Positions 28,550 through 38,045 of a stretch of 64,000 nucleotides of DNA are shown piece by piece. Location: positions 1 through 64,000 of the forward strand of contig NZ_SNTY01000014.1 of the NCBI RefSeq assembly GCF_004377485.1, written 5' to 3'. Source of the stretch: Alkanindiges illinoisensis (lineage in GTDB: Bacteria > Pseudomonadota > Gammaproteobacteria > Pseudomonadales > Moraxellaceae). The position numbers and the translations under genes are program-made. Under the pieces are notes generated by a model. The model saw nothing but the letters and a program-made list of their open reading frames with translations. It did no database searches and was not told the DNA's origin. How positions within the stretch are numbered: the stretch's first letter is position 1; each line of letters opens with the position of its first letter.

Positions 28550-29779
28550 ATGTCTACTGCCCGTAGAATTCGCCAAGGCATGGTGACAGCTGCAACCGCT
28601 GCTTTTTTACTTTCAGGTTGCTCTCAGATTATCAAAGGCGGGGCCAATATTGCCCTTGGCTTTGCCGAAAGACATATTGTTCCACCGATTATTGCCATGG
28701 ATGACGCCGATATGGCTTGCGCCAGCGGCAATGCCACCACACCGCTGATCATGTCAACCAAGGCCATGGGTGCTGATCCTGCCAAGATTGGGGTTTTACT
28801 CTATACTTCAGCCGGGGTATGTGCCGAAAACAATGCATTGAATGCTGAGCTGCGCTACATGCGTGCTGCCAAGGCCAACCAGATTGAAGAAGCCAAGGAT
28901 GCACGGATTGAGCAAAAACGCTGGGCCGAAACCGCAGCGCGCCGCCAATATGCCTCTTACTTGTTATTTGCCGAACACTACGAAGCCAAATATAAAATCA
29001 AGCTGGGTGATCAATGCCCCAGCATGAAAACCGATCTGGACAAAACCGTCTATCTGATGGGCATGGTCAGTGGCCTGCAGGCAGTGACCAACGACATTAA
29101 CGCCGGTGGTGCGGTTAACGTCCCGAAAGATATTGCGGCCATTGTTGAACGTGGCATGAACTGCATTAACAATGAACAGTTCTGGGGCGCCCCCAATGCC
29201 ATCCGTGCAACCATCTGGACACTGTTACCGGGTGCTGGCGATGGCAAGCCTGATCCGTGGCAAGTGATGAAAGAATCGTCTGCCATTGGTGAGCGTGGTG
29301 GTGTTCGCCTGCCACATGCCTTGTATGTCATTGCAGCACAGGCAACCGGTGATAAGGACAAAATTCGTGACGCCCTGCGCACCTATGGTCGTTCTATTGA
29401 GGAAGGTAAACCCGTTAATGAAAATTATCGTCTGGTTGATGCGATTGCCCGGCAGATGATCCAGAACGCTTCTGACCGTTACTGGACTGAAAATACTGGC
29501 ATGCGTACACCGGAAGATGGCTATAACCATTTCTGGGATGAAAGTGCAGCCGATGATTCTGGCCTGTCACTGGATAATCTGCTGGATGATTCAGCAGATA
29601 CCAGCACTGCACCAGCTGCTGATACAACTGCGCCATCAGCCGATACCTCATCAACTGACAACACGACAGACAGTGCTGTACCGGCTACTGATGACGGCAT
29701 GCCAGCCAGTGACACAGTGCCTGACACCAGTAATAATGCTGACCTGGCGCCAGATGCTACTCAAGCACCAGCCAATTAA
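28550..29779 (+). CDS. lipoprotein, possibly TatT-like TRAP-associated component
   Basis: A 409-residue predicted lipoprotein with signal peptide and lipobox LLSGC (Cys23 or nearby). The body is helical, with many Ala and charged residues and tetratricopeptide-like spacing, and it begins IIKGGANIALGFAERH. From about residue 335 the tail is low-complexity, rich in Asp, Thr, Ser, Ala and Pro. The shape and the nearby TRAP permease suggest the TRAP-associated T component (TatT), a trimeric helical-repeat lipoprotein. I am only moderately sure of the family. Confidence 0.6.
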   Translation: MSTARRIRQGMVTAATAAFLLSGCSQIIKGGANIALGFAERHIVPPIIAMDDADMACASGNATTPLIMSTKAMGADPAKIGVLLYTSAGVCAENNALNAELRYMRAAKANQIEEAKDARIEQKRWAETAARRQYASYLLFAEHYEAKYKIKLGDQCPSMKTDLDKTVYLMGMVSGLQAVTNDINAGGAVNVPKDIAAIVERGMNCINNEQFWGAPNAIRATIWTLLPGAGDGKPDPWQVMKESSAIGERGGVRLPHALYVIAAQATGDKDKIRDALRTYGRSIEEGKPVNENYRLVDAIARQMIQNASDRYWTENTGMRTPEDGYNHFWDESAADDSGLSLDNLLDDSADTSTAPAADTTAPSADTSSTDNTTDSAVPATDDGMPASDTVPDTSNNADLAPDATQAPAN

Positions 29780-29790
29780 AACGCGATAGC

Positions 29791-29825
29791 AAAAACCGCC
29801 CGAATTCAATCCGGGCGGTTTTTTT
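29791..29825 (+). terminator. terminator after the lipoprotein gene
   Basis: AACCGCCCG-aattcaatc-CGGGCGGTT followed by a T run. Confidence 0.9.
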
Positions 29826-29847
29826 ATGGCAGGAGCACTGATCTATA

Positions 29848-30438
29848 ATGTGGCCCAAACAACTGCCTTCGCTGCTACCCATCATCTTGGGCATTGGTCT
29901 GGTCTGTGGCTTGCTACAACTGGACATGAACACGTTTATTTATCAGCGTGACGTGATGACGGGTGAACCGTGGCGCTGGTGGACTGCGCACTGGGTACAT
30001 GTGGGCTGGCGGCATTATGCACTGAACATGCTGGCATTTTTAAGCCTGCCGTTTATCTTTCCGCAGCTTCAGCGCCAGACATTATTACTTGGTCTTCTGG
30101 TATTACCGCCTCTTCTGAGTGCAGGGCTATATGAGCTGCTACCAGCAGTACAAGCCTATGCCGGTTTATCTGGCATTTTGCATGGCATCTTTGTAGTGGC
30201 TGCAATTGAAAGCCTGTTTATACAGCGCGAACGCAAGTTTGCCATACTGGTATTGGTGTGTATTGCTCTAAAAATTGGTGTTGAAAAATGGATGGGCTAC
30301 AGCGAAACTGCCCAGTTCATTCAGGCACCTGTACTGATTGAATCGCACCAGATTGGGGTGTTAACAGGTATTATTTTTATTTTGCTTAAAACAGTAATTT
30401 GTTATTTAAAACATAAAAATAGTTTAACTAAACTGTAG
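29848..30438 (+). CDS. rrtA: rhombosortase (rhomboid-family intramembrane protease)
   Basis: A 196-residue protein with about six membrane helices. The serine motif is YAGLSGILHG with Ser108, and the partner histidine is probably His167 (ESHQIGVLTG). The WWTAHWVHVGWRHYALNML region is typical of rhomboids, and the short length with GLSGxLHG fits rhombosortase. These enzymes cleave GlyGly-CTERM tails so that exported proteins are released or lipidated. No GlyGly-CTERM protein is visible in this window, so its substrates must be elsewhere. It lies just after a terminator. Confidence 0.85.
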   Translation: MWPKQLPSLLPIILGIGLVCGLLQLDMNTFIYQRDVMTGEPWRWWTAHWVHVGWRHYALNMLAFLSLPFIFPQLQRQTLLLGLLVLPPLLSAGLYELLPAVQAYAGLSGILHGIFVVAAIESLFIQRERKFAILVLVCIALKIGVEKWMGYSETAQFIQAPVLIESHQIGVLTGIIFILLKTVICYLKHKNSLTKL

Positions 30439-30691
30439 ATGGGCTTAATTTTCTGGCAAAAAAAGTGATGAATTTGGCTTTTTGTATCGAATTCCGATCA
30501 AATTGATCAAATTTAATTAAAAAAATGTTCGTAATGTCATAGTCGAGTACAAGTTAAATGGTGCATCATACTGACAAAATGCGTTTCAGGAACGATTTTC
30601 TGTCATACAAAACGACAAAAAATGTATCGTGATTTCGCCGTGAGGGTGAGAGGACTAACTCTCGTAAGATTTATCGTACAATAAGGGCAGA

Positions 30692-32917
30692 ATGCCTATG
30701 CAATCCAATCCTACGCCAGGAGCCAAATCTGGCTTTTTAAACCGTACATGGTCGGAATGGTTTTCAACCCTTCCGATTTTTCTCATATTGGTATTAACAC
30801 TCATTATTGGCACTGGCGAGATGATTCACGGCCAGCTCCTGCGTGTGGGTGAGCATCTATATGGGGATCCTGCCACTGGAGTTCAGTACTCATTCTTACG
30901 TGCAGATCCTGTAGCACCAAAATGTGAACGTCATCCTGACATTGAAGCGCAGGTTCAACAGCAGATGGCTGGTGGCGGTGCGGCCAGTGATGATGAATTT
31001 GCCGACCTGTTTGGGCCACAAGACCCGGCGCAGGTACGCCAGTCATTACTGGCAGCGCAACAGGTCTGTGAAGAAAAATATCAGTTTTATGAAAATACCC
31101 AGAAATACATTGATGCGCATCCTGGCGTAAAAGTATTCCGTGCCATTGAAACCGGTTTTTTTGCCATTTTCCATTTTGGTACTGAAAACCGCAATTTGTT
31201 CCTGGTCATTATGGTAGTGATTGCAGCGCTCACTGCGACCTTGAACAAGCACCATATTGGCTTGCGTCCTGCCGTAACCCGGATGGACTATCTGGTGCAT
31301 GATGCAGCAATGCTGCTGGCCAACGGCTTTCTGTCCTATTCTGTGATTAGCTACATCCAGTCTCTGGCTAATTCCGGGGTTGCGGTTGATCCCAATGCAC
31401 TGATCATTAATTACCTGTGGGCTACATTATTTATTGCAACCACCTTGATCAGTCTGTTCCGCCTGATTAAGCCACAAACACCCAAGCAGCAAGGTGGCAG
31501 TTTTGGTCTGGCCCTGATGGCTGTACCGTTATATGCCTGGATGGCAATCATTACCGGCATTGCCTTTATTTTCTTTATGGATTATTCGGTTGGGCAGGCC
31601 ATTTACTTAGGCTTCTTAACCGATTACGTAGCAATTTTCCTGGCATTGGGTTTATTCATCTGGGTAGGTATGCTGTTAACCCAGACCCGGGTTATGGATC
31701 TGTTCCTGAATATTTTACGTCCATGGAATTTCTCGCCTGAAACCTTAACCTGGTTAATTCTGATTGGGGCTTCTATCCCTACCGCTTATACCGGTGCATC
31801 AGGTATTTTTGTGGTGGCAGCCGGTGCGCTGATCTATAAGGAAGTCTGGAACTCTGGAGCGCGTCGCCAGTATGCGCTGGCCGTTTCTGCCATGTCTGGT
31901 ACACTAGGTATGGTGATCCGTCCATGTTTGCTGGTGGTGTTAATTGCCATGCTGGACAGTAAGCATGTCACGTCGGATGAACTGTTTGATCATGGCATTT
32001 ACGTGTTCTGGTTTATTTCACTGTTCTTCCTGACCGTTTCACTGTTTTTTGCCGAGTCAAAATTCCGTATCAACTCCCCAACCGTTGCAATTCCAGGCAT
32101 GGTTCGCGCGCTTGGTCCTGTGATTCCTTATGTCATCATTACTGCGGCTGTGGTGCTGTTCTATCGGTATGTACTCAATACCGAGATGAATGAGTTTACC
32201 GCGCCAATGATTCTGCCGCTGATTTTGCTGGCCATCGTCCTGTTTGACAAAATACGCCGTGAGCCAAGTTCGGCTGCCATGGCTTATGGCCAAACTGCTG
32301 ATGACCATGAAAAAATGGTTCAGGAGCATCAGAAAACGTCACCATTCCTGCGTACGCATGACGCGCATGGGATTGAGCGCCGTTCTGGCTTTGAGGCTGC
32401 CATTCGTTTTGCAACTTCCGAAACGGTCGGTCACATTGGAGCCTTGATTATTCTGATGGCACTCTCTGCCAGTGTGGGTGGTCTGGTCGAAAAAACCGAG
32501 ATTGTTCACCTGCTGCCAACCCATCTGAATAATATTTACATTTCCCTGCTGTTTATTGCCCTGTTGCTGGCGGGCATTGGTATGACGACCGATCCGTTTG
32601 GTGCAGTCATTCTGGTGGCAGCATCCATTGCACCAGTAGCGTATGCCAATGGCATTAATCCAATTCACTTCTGGATGATCTGTCTGGTAGCGTTTGAGCT
32701 GGGTTATGTTACACCGCCTGTGGCGCTTAACCACTTGCTCACGCGGCTCTCGGTGGGGGATGAAGAGGTCATGGCGGCTGATGCAGAAGCCAGGGCCAAG
32801 TACACGAAGTTCTACTATCGCTATGAGCGCTGGCTGCTACCGATTATGGTACTGTTCCCAGCCCTGATGATGGTGACCTTCGCGCCTTATATCTTCAAGA
32901 TGTTTGGCTGGTACTAA
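30692..32917 (+). CDS. TRAP transporter large permease (DctM-type, with fused N-terminal region)
   Basis: A 741-residue integral membrane protein. An N-terminal helix (about 25-48) is followed by an unusual periplasmic segment with Cys residues and a GGGAASDDEFADLFG stretch. Then come four or so helices that could stand for the small DctQ subunit, and finally the DctM-type transport region with GASIPTAYTGASGIF, IRPCLLVVL, GIGMTTDPFGA and ELGYVTPPVALNH. These motifs are typical of TRAP permeases. No substrate-binding DctP gene lies nearby; the lipoprotein two genes upstream may be its partner. Substrate unknown, possibly an organic acid. Confidence 0.85.
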   Translation: MPMQSNPTPGAKSGFLNRTWSEWFSTLPIFLILVLTLIIGTGEMIHGQLLRVGEHLYGDPATGVQYSFLRADPVAPKCERHPDIEAQVQQQMAGGGAASDDEFADLFGPQDPAQVRQSLLAAQQVCEEKYQFYENTQKYIDAHPGVKVFRAIETGFFAIFHFGTENRNLFLVIMVVIAALTATLNKHHIGLRPAVTRMDYLVHDAAMLLANGFLSYSVISYIQSLANSGVAVDPNALIINYLWATLFIATTLISLFRLIKPQTPKQQGGSFGLALMAVPLYAWMAIITGIAFIFFMDYSVGQAIYLGFLTDYVAIFLALGLFIWVGMLLTQTRVMDLFLNILRPWNFSPETLTWLILIGASIPTAYTGASGIFVVAAGALIYKEVWNSGARRQYALAVSAMSGTLGMVIRPCLLVVLIAMLDSKHVTSDELFDHGIYVFWFISLFFLTVSLFFAESKFRINSPTVAIPGMVRALGPVIPYVIITAAVVLFYRYVLNTEMNEFTAPMILPLILLAIVLFDKIRREPSSAAMAYGQTADDHEKMVQEHQKTSPFLRTHDAHGIERRSGFEAAIRFATSETVGHIGALIILMALSASVGGLVEKTEIVHLLPTHLNNIYISLLFIALLLAGIGMTTDPFGAVILVAASIAPVAYANGINPIHFWMICLVAFELGYVTPPVALNHLLTRLSVGDEEVMAADAEARAKYTKFYYRYERWLLPIMVLFPALMMVTFAPYIFKMFGWY

Positions 32918-32940
32918 TTCATCCTCTATGTAATAAGTTT

Positions 32941-32973
32941 AAAAAAACGGCATCTTTAAGATGCCGTTTTTTT
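32941..32973 (+). terminator. terminator of the TRAP permease gene (bidirectional)
   Basis: ACGGCATCTT-t-AAGATGCCGT-type stem flanked by A and T runs, so it could serve both strands. Confidence 0.88.
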
Positions 32974-33062
32974 ATGGCGTGATTTTATCGTGTGGCTTTA
33001 TGCTGCCGTTTTGGTATCAGGACAGGTTAGCGTTAAAGTTTTTAGACTTAACATTTTCAGCT

Positions 33063-34001
33063 TTAGGGCAAGCGAATCAACTGGGAAAAACGTGGCATAC
33101 ATAAAATCAGCGCCAGTAAAATAATGCTCATGCCAATAATGCTTAATGAATCTGGGTATTCCTGCCATAAAACAGCAGCCCAGATGCCCGCAAAAATAAT
33201 TGCCAGATAATTGGCTGGCCCAATTTGGCCGGCAGGCGCATAACTATAGGCTTTGGATAGGCAAATCTGGCTAAGCGTGGCTAGTATGCCAGCACCGCAT
33301 AGCAACAGGATTTCATGCACGCTATACGTGCGCCATAGCCAGAACATTGGAATCGCAGACAGCAGCGTTCCAAACAGGCAAAAATAAAACACAATCCGGG
33401 TGGCAGGTTCAGTATCGGTTAGGGCACGTACCGTCACAAAGGCCATGGCAGCCAGAAAGCTGGACACCAGCCCAATGCCAGATAAGACATTAAACATGCC
33501 TGTATCAGGTTTGGCCACCAGCACAACGCCCACCAATCCCAAGCTGGCTGCTATTGCCATCATGGCTGTAATTTTTTCCTTTAAGAACAACCAGGCTACC
33601 AGTGGAATAAACACAGGGGATGAATAGGTAAACACCATGGCATTACTCAGCTTTAAATGAGCAATGGCGTAGAAAAAGCCATACATGGCAATTAAGCCAA
33701 CAATGGCACGCCAGGCATGCATCCAAAAGCGCTCTGTTTTTAAGGAGTATTGACTGCGTGTTAACAGAATGGGCGTAAGGACTAAAAGCCCGGTTGCATT
33801 GCGGAAAAACACAATAGTTGGGTTGTCAACGGTGTGCGAGGCGAGACGAATCAGCACGCCCATGCTGGCAAATAAAAACGCGGACACCGACAGCAGTAAC
33901 AAGCCTGTCATCACTGAACGCGACAAGGCAGGAGAAATAGAAATGGGAGAGGAAGTCAAAACCAATGCCTGTAGCCTGTATACGCAGCAGTATAAGAGCA
34001 A
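33063..34001 (-). CDS. EamA/DMT-family transporter
   Basis: A predicted ten-helix drug/metabolite transporter with two EamA repeats, e.g. the end of the first repeat at YSSPVFIPLVAWLFLKEKIT and of the second at YLAIIFAGIWAAVLWQEYPD. The true start is uncertain: the first 30 residues are not helix-like, and a GTG/ATG pair near 33911 would give a 283-residue protein starting MTGLLLLS. Substrate unknown. It is convergent with the TRAP permease gene. Confidence 0.82.
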   Translation of the reverse strand: MLLYCCVYRLQALVLTSSPISISPALSRSVMTGLLLLSVSAFLFASMGVLIRLASHTVDNPTIVFFRNATGLLVLTPILLTRSQYSLKTERFWMHAWRAIVGLIAMYGFFYAIAHLKLSNAMVFTYSSPVFIPLVAWLFLKEKITAMMAIAASLGLVGVVLVAKPDTGMFNVLSGIGLVSSFLAAMAFVTVRALTDTEPATRIVFYFCLFGTLLSAIPMFWLWRTYSVHEILLLCGAGILATLSQICLSKAYSYAPAGQIGPANYLAIIFAGIWAAVLWQEYPDSLSIIGMSIILLALILCMPRFSQLIRLP

Positions 34002-34049
34002 AGCATCTGGGGTTTAACACTACAAAGCCGATAAACTAAAAAATCGGCA

Positions 34050-34103
34050 AAATAAAAATCCTGCCTGACCAAGCCCTGGAATGCAAGGCTTGGTCAGGCA
34101 GGA
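34050..34103 (-). terminator. long perfect hairpin terminator
   Basis: TCCTGCCTGACCAAGCC at 34059-34075 is exactly complementary to 34087-34103, a 17-bp stem with an 11-nt loop. On the minus strand ATTTTTATTTT follows, so it ends the transcript of the coiled-coil membrane protein gene. Confidence 0.88.
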
Positions 34104-34141
34104 ATCAGAAATGCCTTAAAGGAAAATTATAAAACACAACC

Positions 34142-34615
34142 TTAAGCGTTTGATTTATCCAGCTGGGCCTGTAGGTCAGCCAGATATTTCTCTTTTAGTT
34201 CAACCAGCTTGTCAGAATCTTTAAGCTGTTGTTCCTGTAATGCCTTACGCTCAGTTAACTGGGCTTGCTGATCCTGTAAACGGCTAATTTCTTCACGCGC
34301 TAATGTTGCATCCTGTGGTACAGGCGCAGTCAGCAGATTAGTGTCAATGATAGAGTTGCCGGCAGGTTGCTGATTCTGGCTGGTTTCATTAGTAGAAGGC
34401 GCCAGTGGTGCTTCATTATTACGGTCAATATCAGTGGTACTTTTTTGGGTATCCTGATTAATGGAAGAACCAGGCTGCGGGTCTTTCTGGTCTCTGTCCA
34501 GGCTTTTACCATTGATCGCGTAAGAGGCAATGTAATACAAAATAAACAGTAAAATGACAACGCCCAGCATAATCATCCAACGCTTACTTTTTGGTGTTTG
34601 TTCTGGATCTTGCAT
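34142..34615 (-). CDS. small membrane protein with C-terminal coiled coil
   Basis: 157 residues: a basic N-terminus, one membrane helix (about 13-33), a Gln/Asn/Ser/Thr/Pro-rich linker and a coiled coil (about 105-155, REEISRLQDQQAQLTERK and following). Probably anchored in the inner membrane with the coiled coil in the periplasm. No family recognised. It follows the YheV-like gene in the same direction and ends at a strong hairpin terminator. Confidence 0.7.
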   Translation of the reverse strand: MQDPEQTPKSKRWMIMLGVVILLFILYYIASYAINGKSLDRDQKDPQPGSSINQDTQKSTTDIDRNNEAPLAPSTNETSQNQQPAGNSIIDTNLLTAPVPQDATLAREEISRLQDQQAQLTERKALQEQQLKDSDKLVELKEKYLADLQAQLDKSNA

Positions 34616-34669
34616 GTGTGTTCTCCAATGTTCTGTTCTCTAATCACTTGAATCTTTAATGATTTGAGT

Positions 34670-34894
34670 CTAGCGAAGCGGTTTGAACTGCACTACACCC
34701 ACTTCATCAGCTTTTGATGGTGAATTTGTAACTGTGTTTTCCAGCTGATCAATACTGGTGGGACGACGCTCGCTGGCACCACATTCCACACATTCAATCC
34801 ATTCATCATCAGGCGTGGTCAGCAGCACCACACGATCCAGAGCATTGCATTTTGTACATTTTGCCCCGGCAATGAAACGTTTTTTGGGTGTCAT
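34670..34894 (-). CDS. YheV-family zinc-ribbon protein
   Basis: A 74-residue protein with two CxxC pairs (CTKCN and CVECG), the pattern of the YheV family of putative metal-binding proteins. I chose the start MTPKKRFIAGAKC, which matches the family. It sits directly after prlC in the same direction, an arrangement also found in pseudomonads. Function unknown. Confidence 0.82.
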   Translation of the reverse strand: MTPKKRFIAGAKCTKCNALDRVVLLTTPDDEWIECVECGASERRPTSIDQLENTVTNSPSKADEVGVVQFKPLR

Positions 34895-34945
34895 ACCGAT
34901 TCTCAAAAATAGGTTGTCAACAAAACGGGTCTATTACAATGCAGG

Positions 34946-37027
34946 TCACGATGCAGAAACAGAATCTGGCTGATGGCTTTCAGCAGATTGCGCATCCCAG
35001 CCATTATGCCGTAATAAGGCATCCAGTTGGGGTTCGCGACCACGAAAGTTTTTAAACGCCGTTAGTGCATCTACACTGCCGCCCACTGCAAGGATAGCAT
35101 TACGGAAGGCTTTGCCTGTTTCCGCATTAAACAGCCCTTCCTTTTCAAAGCGGTCAAAGGCATCACTGGCCAGTACTTCAGCCCATTTATAGGAATAATA
35201 GCCTGCAGCATAGCCACCTGCAAAAATATGGCTAAAGCTATGCTGGAAACGGTTATAAGGCACAGTTGGCAAAACGGCCACCTGCTGGCGCACTTCATCC
35301 AGAATATGCTGAATCTGCGTAGTATCCGGTGCAGGGACTGTGCTATGAATATTCAAATCAAACAGGGCAAATTCCACTTGCCGCAAGGTTTGCATACCAG
35401 TCTGGAAATAGCGTGCAGCCAGCAAGGCATTCAGTAGTTCGCTGGGCAGGGTTTCATCACGTTCAAAATGACGGCTAATCAGGCTTAAGGCTTCTTCATC
35501 CCACGTCCAGAATTCCATAAACTGGCTGGGTAGCTCTACCGCATCCCACGCCACGCCATGGGTTCCTGCTACGTGGATGACCTCAGCCTCAGTTAGCAAG
35601 TGGTGCATGCCATGACCAAACTCATGGAACAGGGTGACCAGTTCATCGTGGGTAAGCAGGGCGGGCTTGTTACCCACGGGCGGGGTAAAATTTCCCACCA
35701 TAAAGGCAATGGGAAGCTGAATGGCATTACGGATCTTCATGCGTGAACGGAAACCACTCATCCAGGCACCGCCGCGTTTGCCACTGCGAGCAAACAGGTC
35801 AAAGTAAAACCCGGCAATTACTTGACCATGTTCACTCACTTCATAGTAATGCACATTGGAGTGCCATACAGGCGCCTGCTTTTCCTCAATCTGAATACCG
35901 TACAGGCGCTCAACAATTTTAAACAGCCCGGCAATGACCACAGGTGCGGGAAAGTAAGGCTTAAGTTCTTCCTGTGACAGCTTATATTCACGCAGCTTGA
36001 TTTTTTCAGCCAGATACGCCATATCCCACGGTGCAACCTGATCAATACCATGGGCACTGGCTTCCTGCTGAAGTTGTGCAAGCTCGGTTTGTGCGGGTGC
36101 ACGGGCTTTATCAGCCAGATCCAGCAAGAACTGTTTTACTTCATCGACTGAGGGTGCCATTTTGCTGGCCAGCGAATATTCAGCATAGTCCTTAAAACCC
36201 AGAAGCGCTGCCATTTCCTGCCGCAATTGCAGGATTTCCTGCATCAGTTCACTATTATCAAAGTGAGGATCACCCAGCTCTGAAGCACGGGTTACATAGG
36301 CACGGTAAACGGTTTCACGCAGATCGCGGTCGTCGGCGTAGGTCATAATGGCGAGATATACTGGAAAATCCAGCGTAGCCAGTGCGCCGGTTTGTTCACG
36401 CTGCTCGGCCAGTTGTTTGAGTAACCCAATACTGCTTTCGGGCAGGCCTTGTAATTGTGCATCACTAAGCGGCATGCTCCAGGCCTGCGTGGCATCCAGC
36501 ACATGATTGGAAAAGGTAGAAGACAGGTCAGACAACCGCGCTGAAATTTTGCCATAACGGATTTTGGCTTCGCCTTCCAGTGCAACACCAGTCAGCTTGA
36601 AATCACGGATAGCCAGATTAATGGCAGCTTGCTGGGCAGGATTTAAGCTGGAAAAAGCAGGTGATGCCTGTACCATTTGATAGGCCTGATAAAGACCCTG
36701 ATGCTGGCCAAGCTGGGTATAGTAATCACTTAAAGTCGGCAAAATATCCTGATAAACCTGCCGAATCTCAGCATTATTTTTAACTGCATTTAAATGGGAC
36801 AACACGCCCCAGTGCTGCTGAAGCGCATTCTCAGCATGATCCAGTTCAAAAATCAGTTCAAGCGCGTGTTGGGCGTCTTGGAGCTGTTCCGGAAATTGCT
36901 CAATTTGTTGTTGCGCTTGTTGTAGCGCACTTTCAACATTTTGTTTTAGTTCATCCACCCCGAGCTGGCTAAAGTCCGGTAAGCCAATGCTGGCCAAAGG
37001 CAGGCTGGAAACAGCAGTATTCATCAT
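34946..37027 (-). CDS. prlC: oligopeptidase A
   Basis: A cytosolic zinc metallopeptidase of family M3 that degrades oligopeptides such as cleaved signal peptides. The zinc site HEFGHGMHH is at about residue 467, and the second glutamate follows in the VELPSQFMEFW segment. The 693-residue length is normal. Two consecutive ATGs follow a TTG here; I chose the first ATG. It heads a run with the YheV-like gene. Confidence 0.95.
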   Translation of the reverse strand: MMNTAVSSLPLASIGLPDFSQLGVDELKQNVESALQQAQQQIEQFPEQLQDAQHALELIFELDHAENALQQHWGVLSHLNAVKNNAEIRQVYQDILPTLSDYYTQLGQHQGLYQAYQMVQASPAFSSLNPAQQAAINLAIRDFKLTGVALEGEAKIRYGKISARLSDLSSTFSNHVLDATQAWSMPLSDAQLQGLPESSIGLLKQLAEQREQTGALATLDFPVYLAIMTYADDRDLRETVYRAYVTRASELGDPHFDNSELMQEILQLRQEMAALLGFKDYAEYSLASKMAPSVDEVKQFLLDLADKARAPAQTELAQLQQEASAHGIDQVAPWDMAYLAEKIKLREYKLSQEELKPYFPAPVVIAGLFKIVERLYGIQIEEKQAPVWHSNVHYYEVSEHGQVIAGFYFDLFARSGKRGGAWMSGFRSRMKIRNAIQLPIAFMVGNFTPPVGNKPALLTHDELVTLFHEFGHGMHHLLTEAEVIHVAGTHGVAWDAVELPSQFMEFWTWDEEALSLISRHFERDETLPSELLNALLAARYFQTGMQTLRQVEFALFDLNIHSTVPAPDTTQIQHILDEVRQQVAVLPTVPYNRFQHSFSHIFAGGYAAGYYSYKWAEVLASDAFDRFEKEGLFNAETGKAFRNAILAVGGSVDALTAFKNFRGREPQLDALLRHNGWDAQSAESHQPDSVSAS

Positions 37028-37209
37028 CAATCATCTTGTTATCTAAAAACATAGACTAGATGTAAGGGCAATTGATAATTTATGCAAGCCACAATTGTTA
37101 ATGAATCATCTGCAAAACCTGTCTTGTACAGCAATCGCTGTGATCCCCTTGGCAAGGGAAACGACAAGGATTTTACAAAACACCGAATTAACGGACTGGT
37201 CATTCAGCA

Positions 37210-37836
37210 TTAGCGTTCAGGATTTGGCGTCAGCAGTGCTTCAATCAGTTTCTGATGGCGCTTGGACTGCTGGCTAATGGTCAGGCGGCAGGAATGAATA
37301 ATGCTTTCAATATCATGCAGCGCACGATCAAACACATCATTAATCACCAGATAATCAAAATTGATATATTGCTGCATGTCAGTAATCGCACCGGCCAGAC
37401 GTTGCTCAATCACTTCCAAGCTATCCTGCGCACGGGCAGACAGGCGTTCACGTAAATCATACTGTGAGGGCGGCATAATAAAAATCTGCTTGCTGTCCGG
37501 AAACAGGCGACGCACCTGTTCAGCCCCTTGCCAGTCAATTTCAAGCAGCACATCATGACCAGCTTCCAGTTGTTTTTTCACCTCGGCCTGACTGGTGCCA
37601 TAGTAGTTGCCGAACACCTCGGCATACTCAATAAAACCCCCTTCATTCACCAGCCCTAAAAAGCTGTCTACCGTGGTAAAATGATAATGAATTCCGTTTA
37701 GCTCACCGGGACGCTGCTGGCGTGTGGTGTGTGACACCGACACATGAATATCACTCACCCGGTCCAGCAGCGCCTTAACCAGAGACGTTTTGCCTGTGCC
37801 GGATGCCGCAGCAACCACAAACAATAAACCAGACAT
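37210..37836 (-). CDS. gmk: guanylate kinase
   Basis: Phosphorylates GMP to GDP. At 208 residues it has the P-loop ASGTGKTS at about 11-18, the GMP-binding region SVSHTTRQQRPGE and DVLLEIDWQGAEQV. CAGGAAAG lies before the ATG. It is divergent from ispH. Confidence 0.96.
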   Translation of the reverse strand: MSGLLFVVAAASGTGKTSLVKALLDRVSDIHVSVSHTTRQQRPGELNGIHYHFTTVDSFLGLVNEGGFIEYAEVFGNYYGTSQAEVKKQLEAGHDVLLEIDWQGAEQVRRLFPDSKQIFIMPPSQYDLRERLSARAQDSLEVIEQRLAGAITDMQQYINFDYLVINDVFDRALHDIESIIHSCRLTISQQSKRHQKLIEALLTPNPER

Positions 37837-38045
37837 AAGCGCTTTCCTGTATGATGAGCAATATGGGCTAGTTTAGCGAAAATCTGGCGGCCAATATAGT
37901 ATGGCAACCCAGATGACGCTGGAAACCAGCGCCAAACCAATATTTTTGGATAAAAACAGTCAGTCGCCCATAATCTGGCTTAAACTTGCAGTCTGGCCAA
38001 TCCGCCTTATTTAGAACGGTTATAGTGCATCAGTAAAGGTATAAC

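Noticed and set aside
30488-30525. TTGATCAA palindrome upstream of the TRAP permease as a regulator site
   Set aside because: An 8-bp palindrome in AT-rich sequence is too common to support a named operator.
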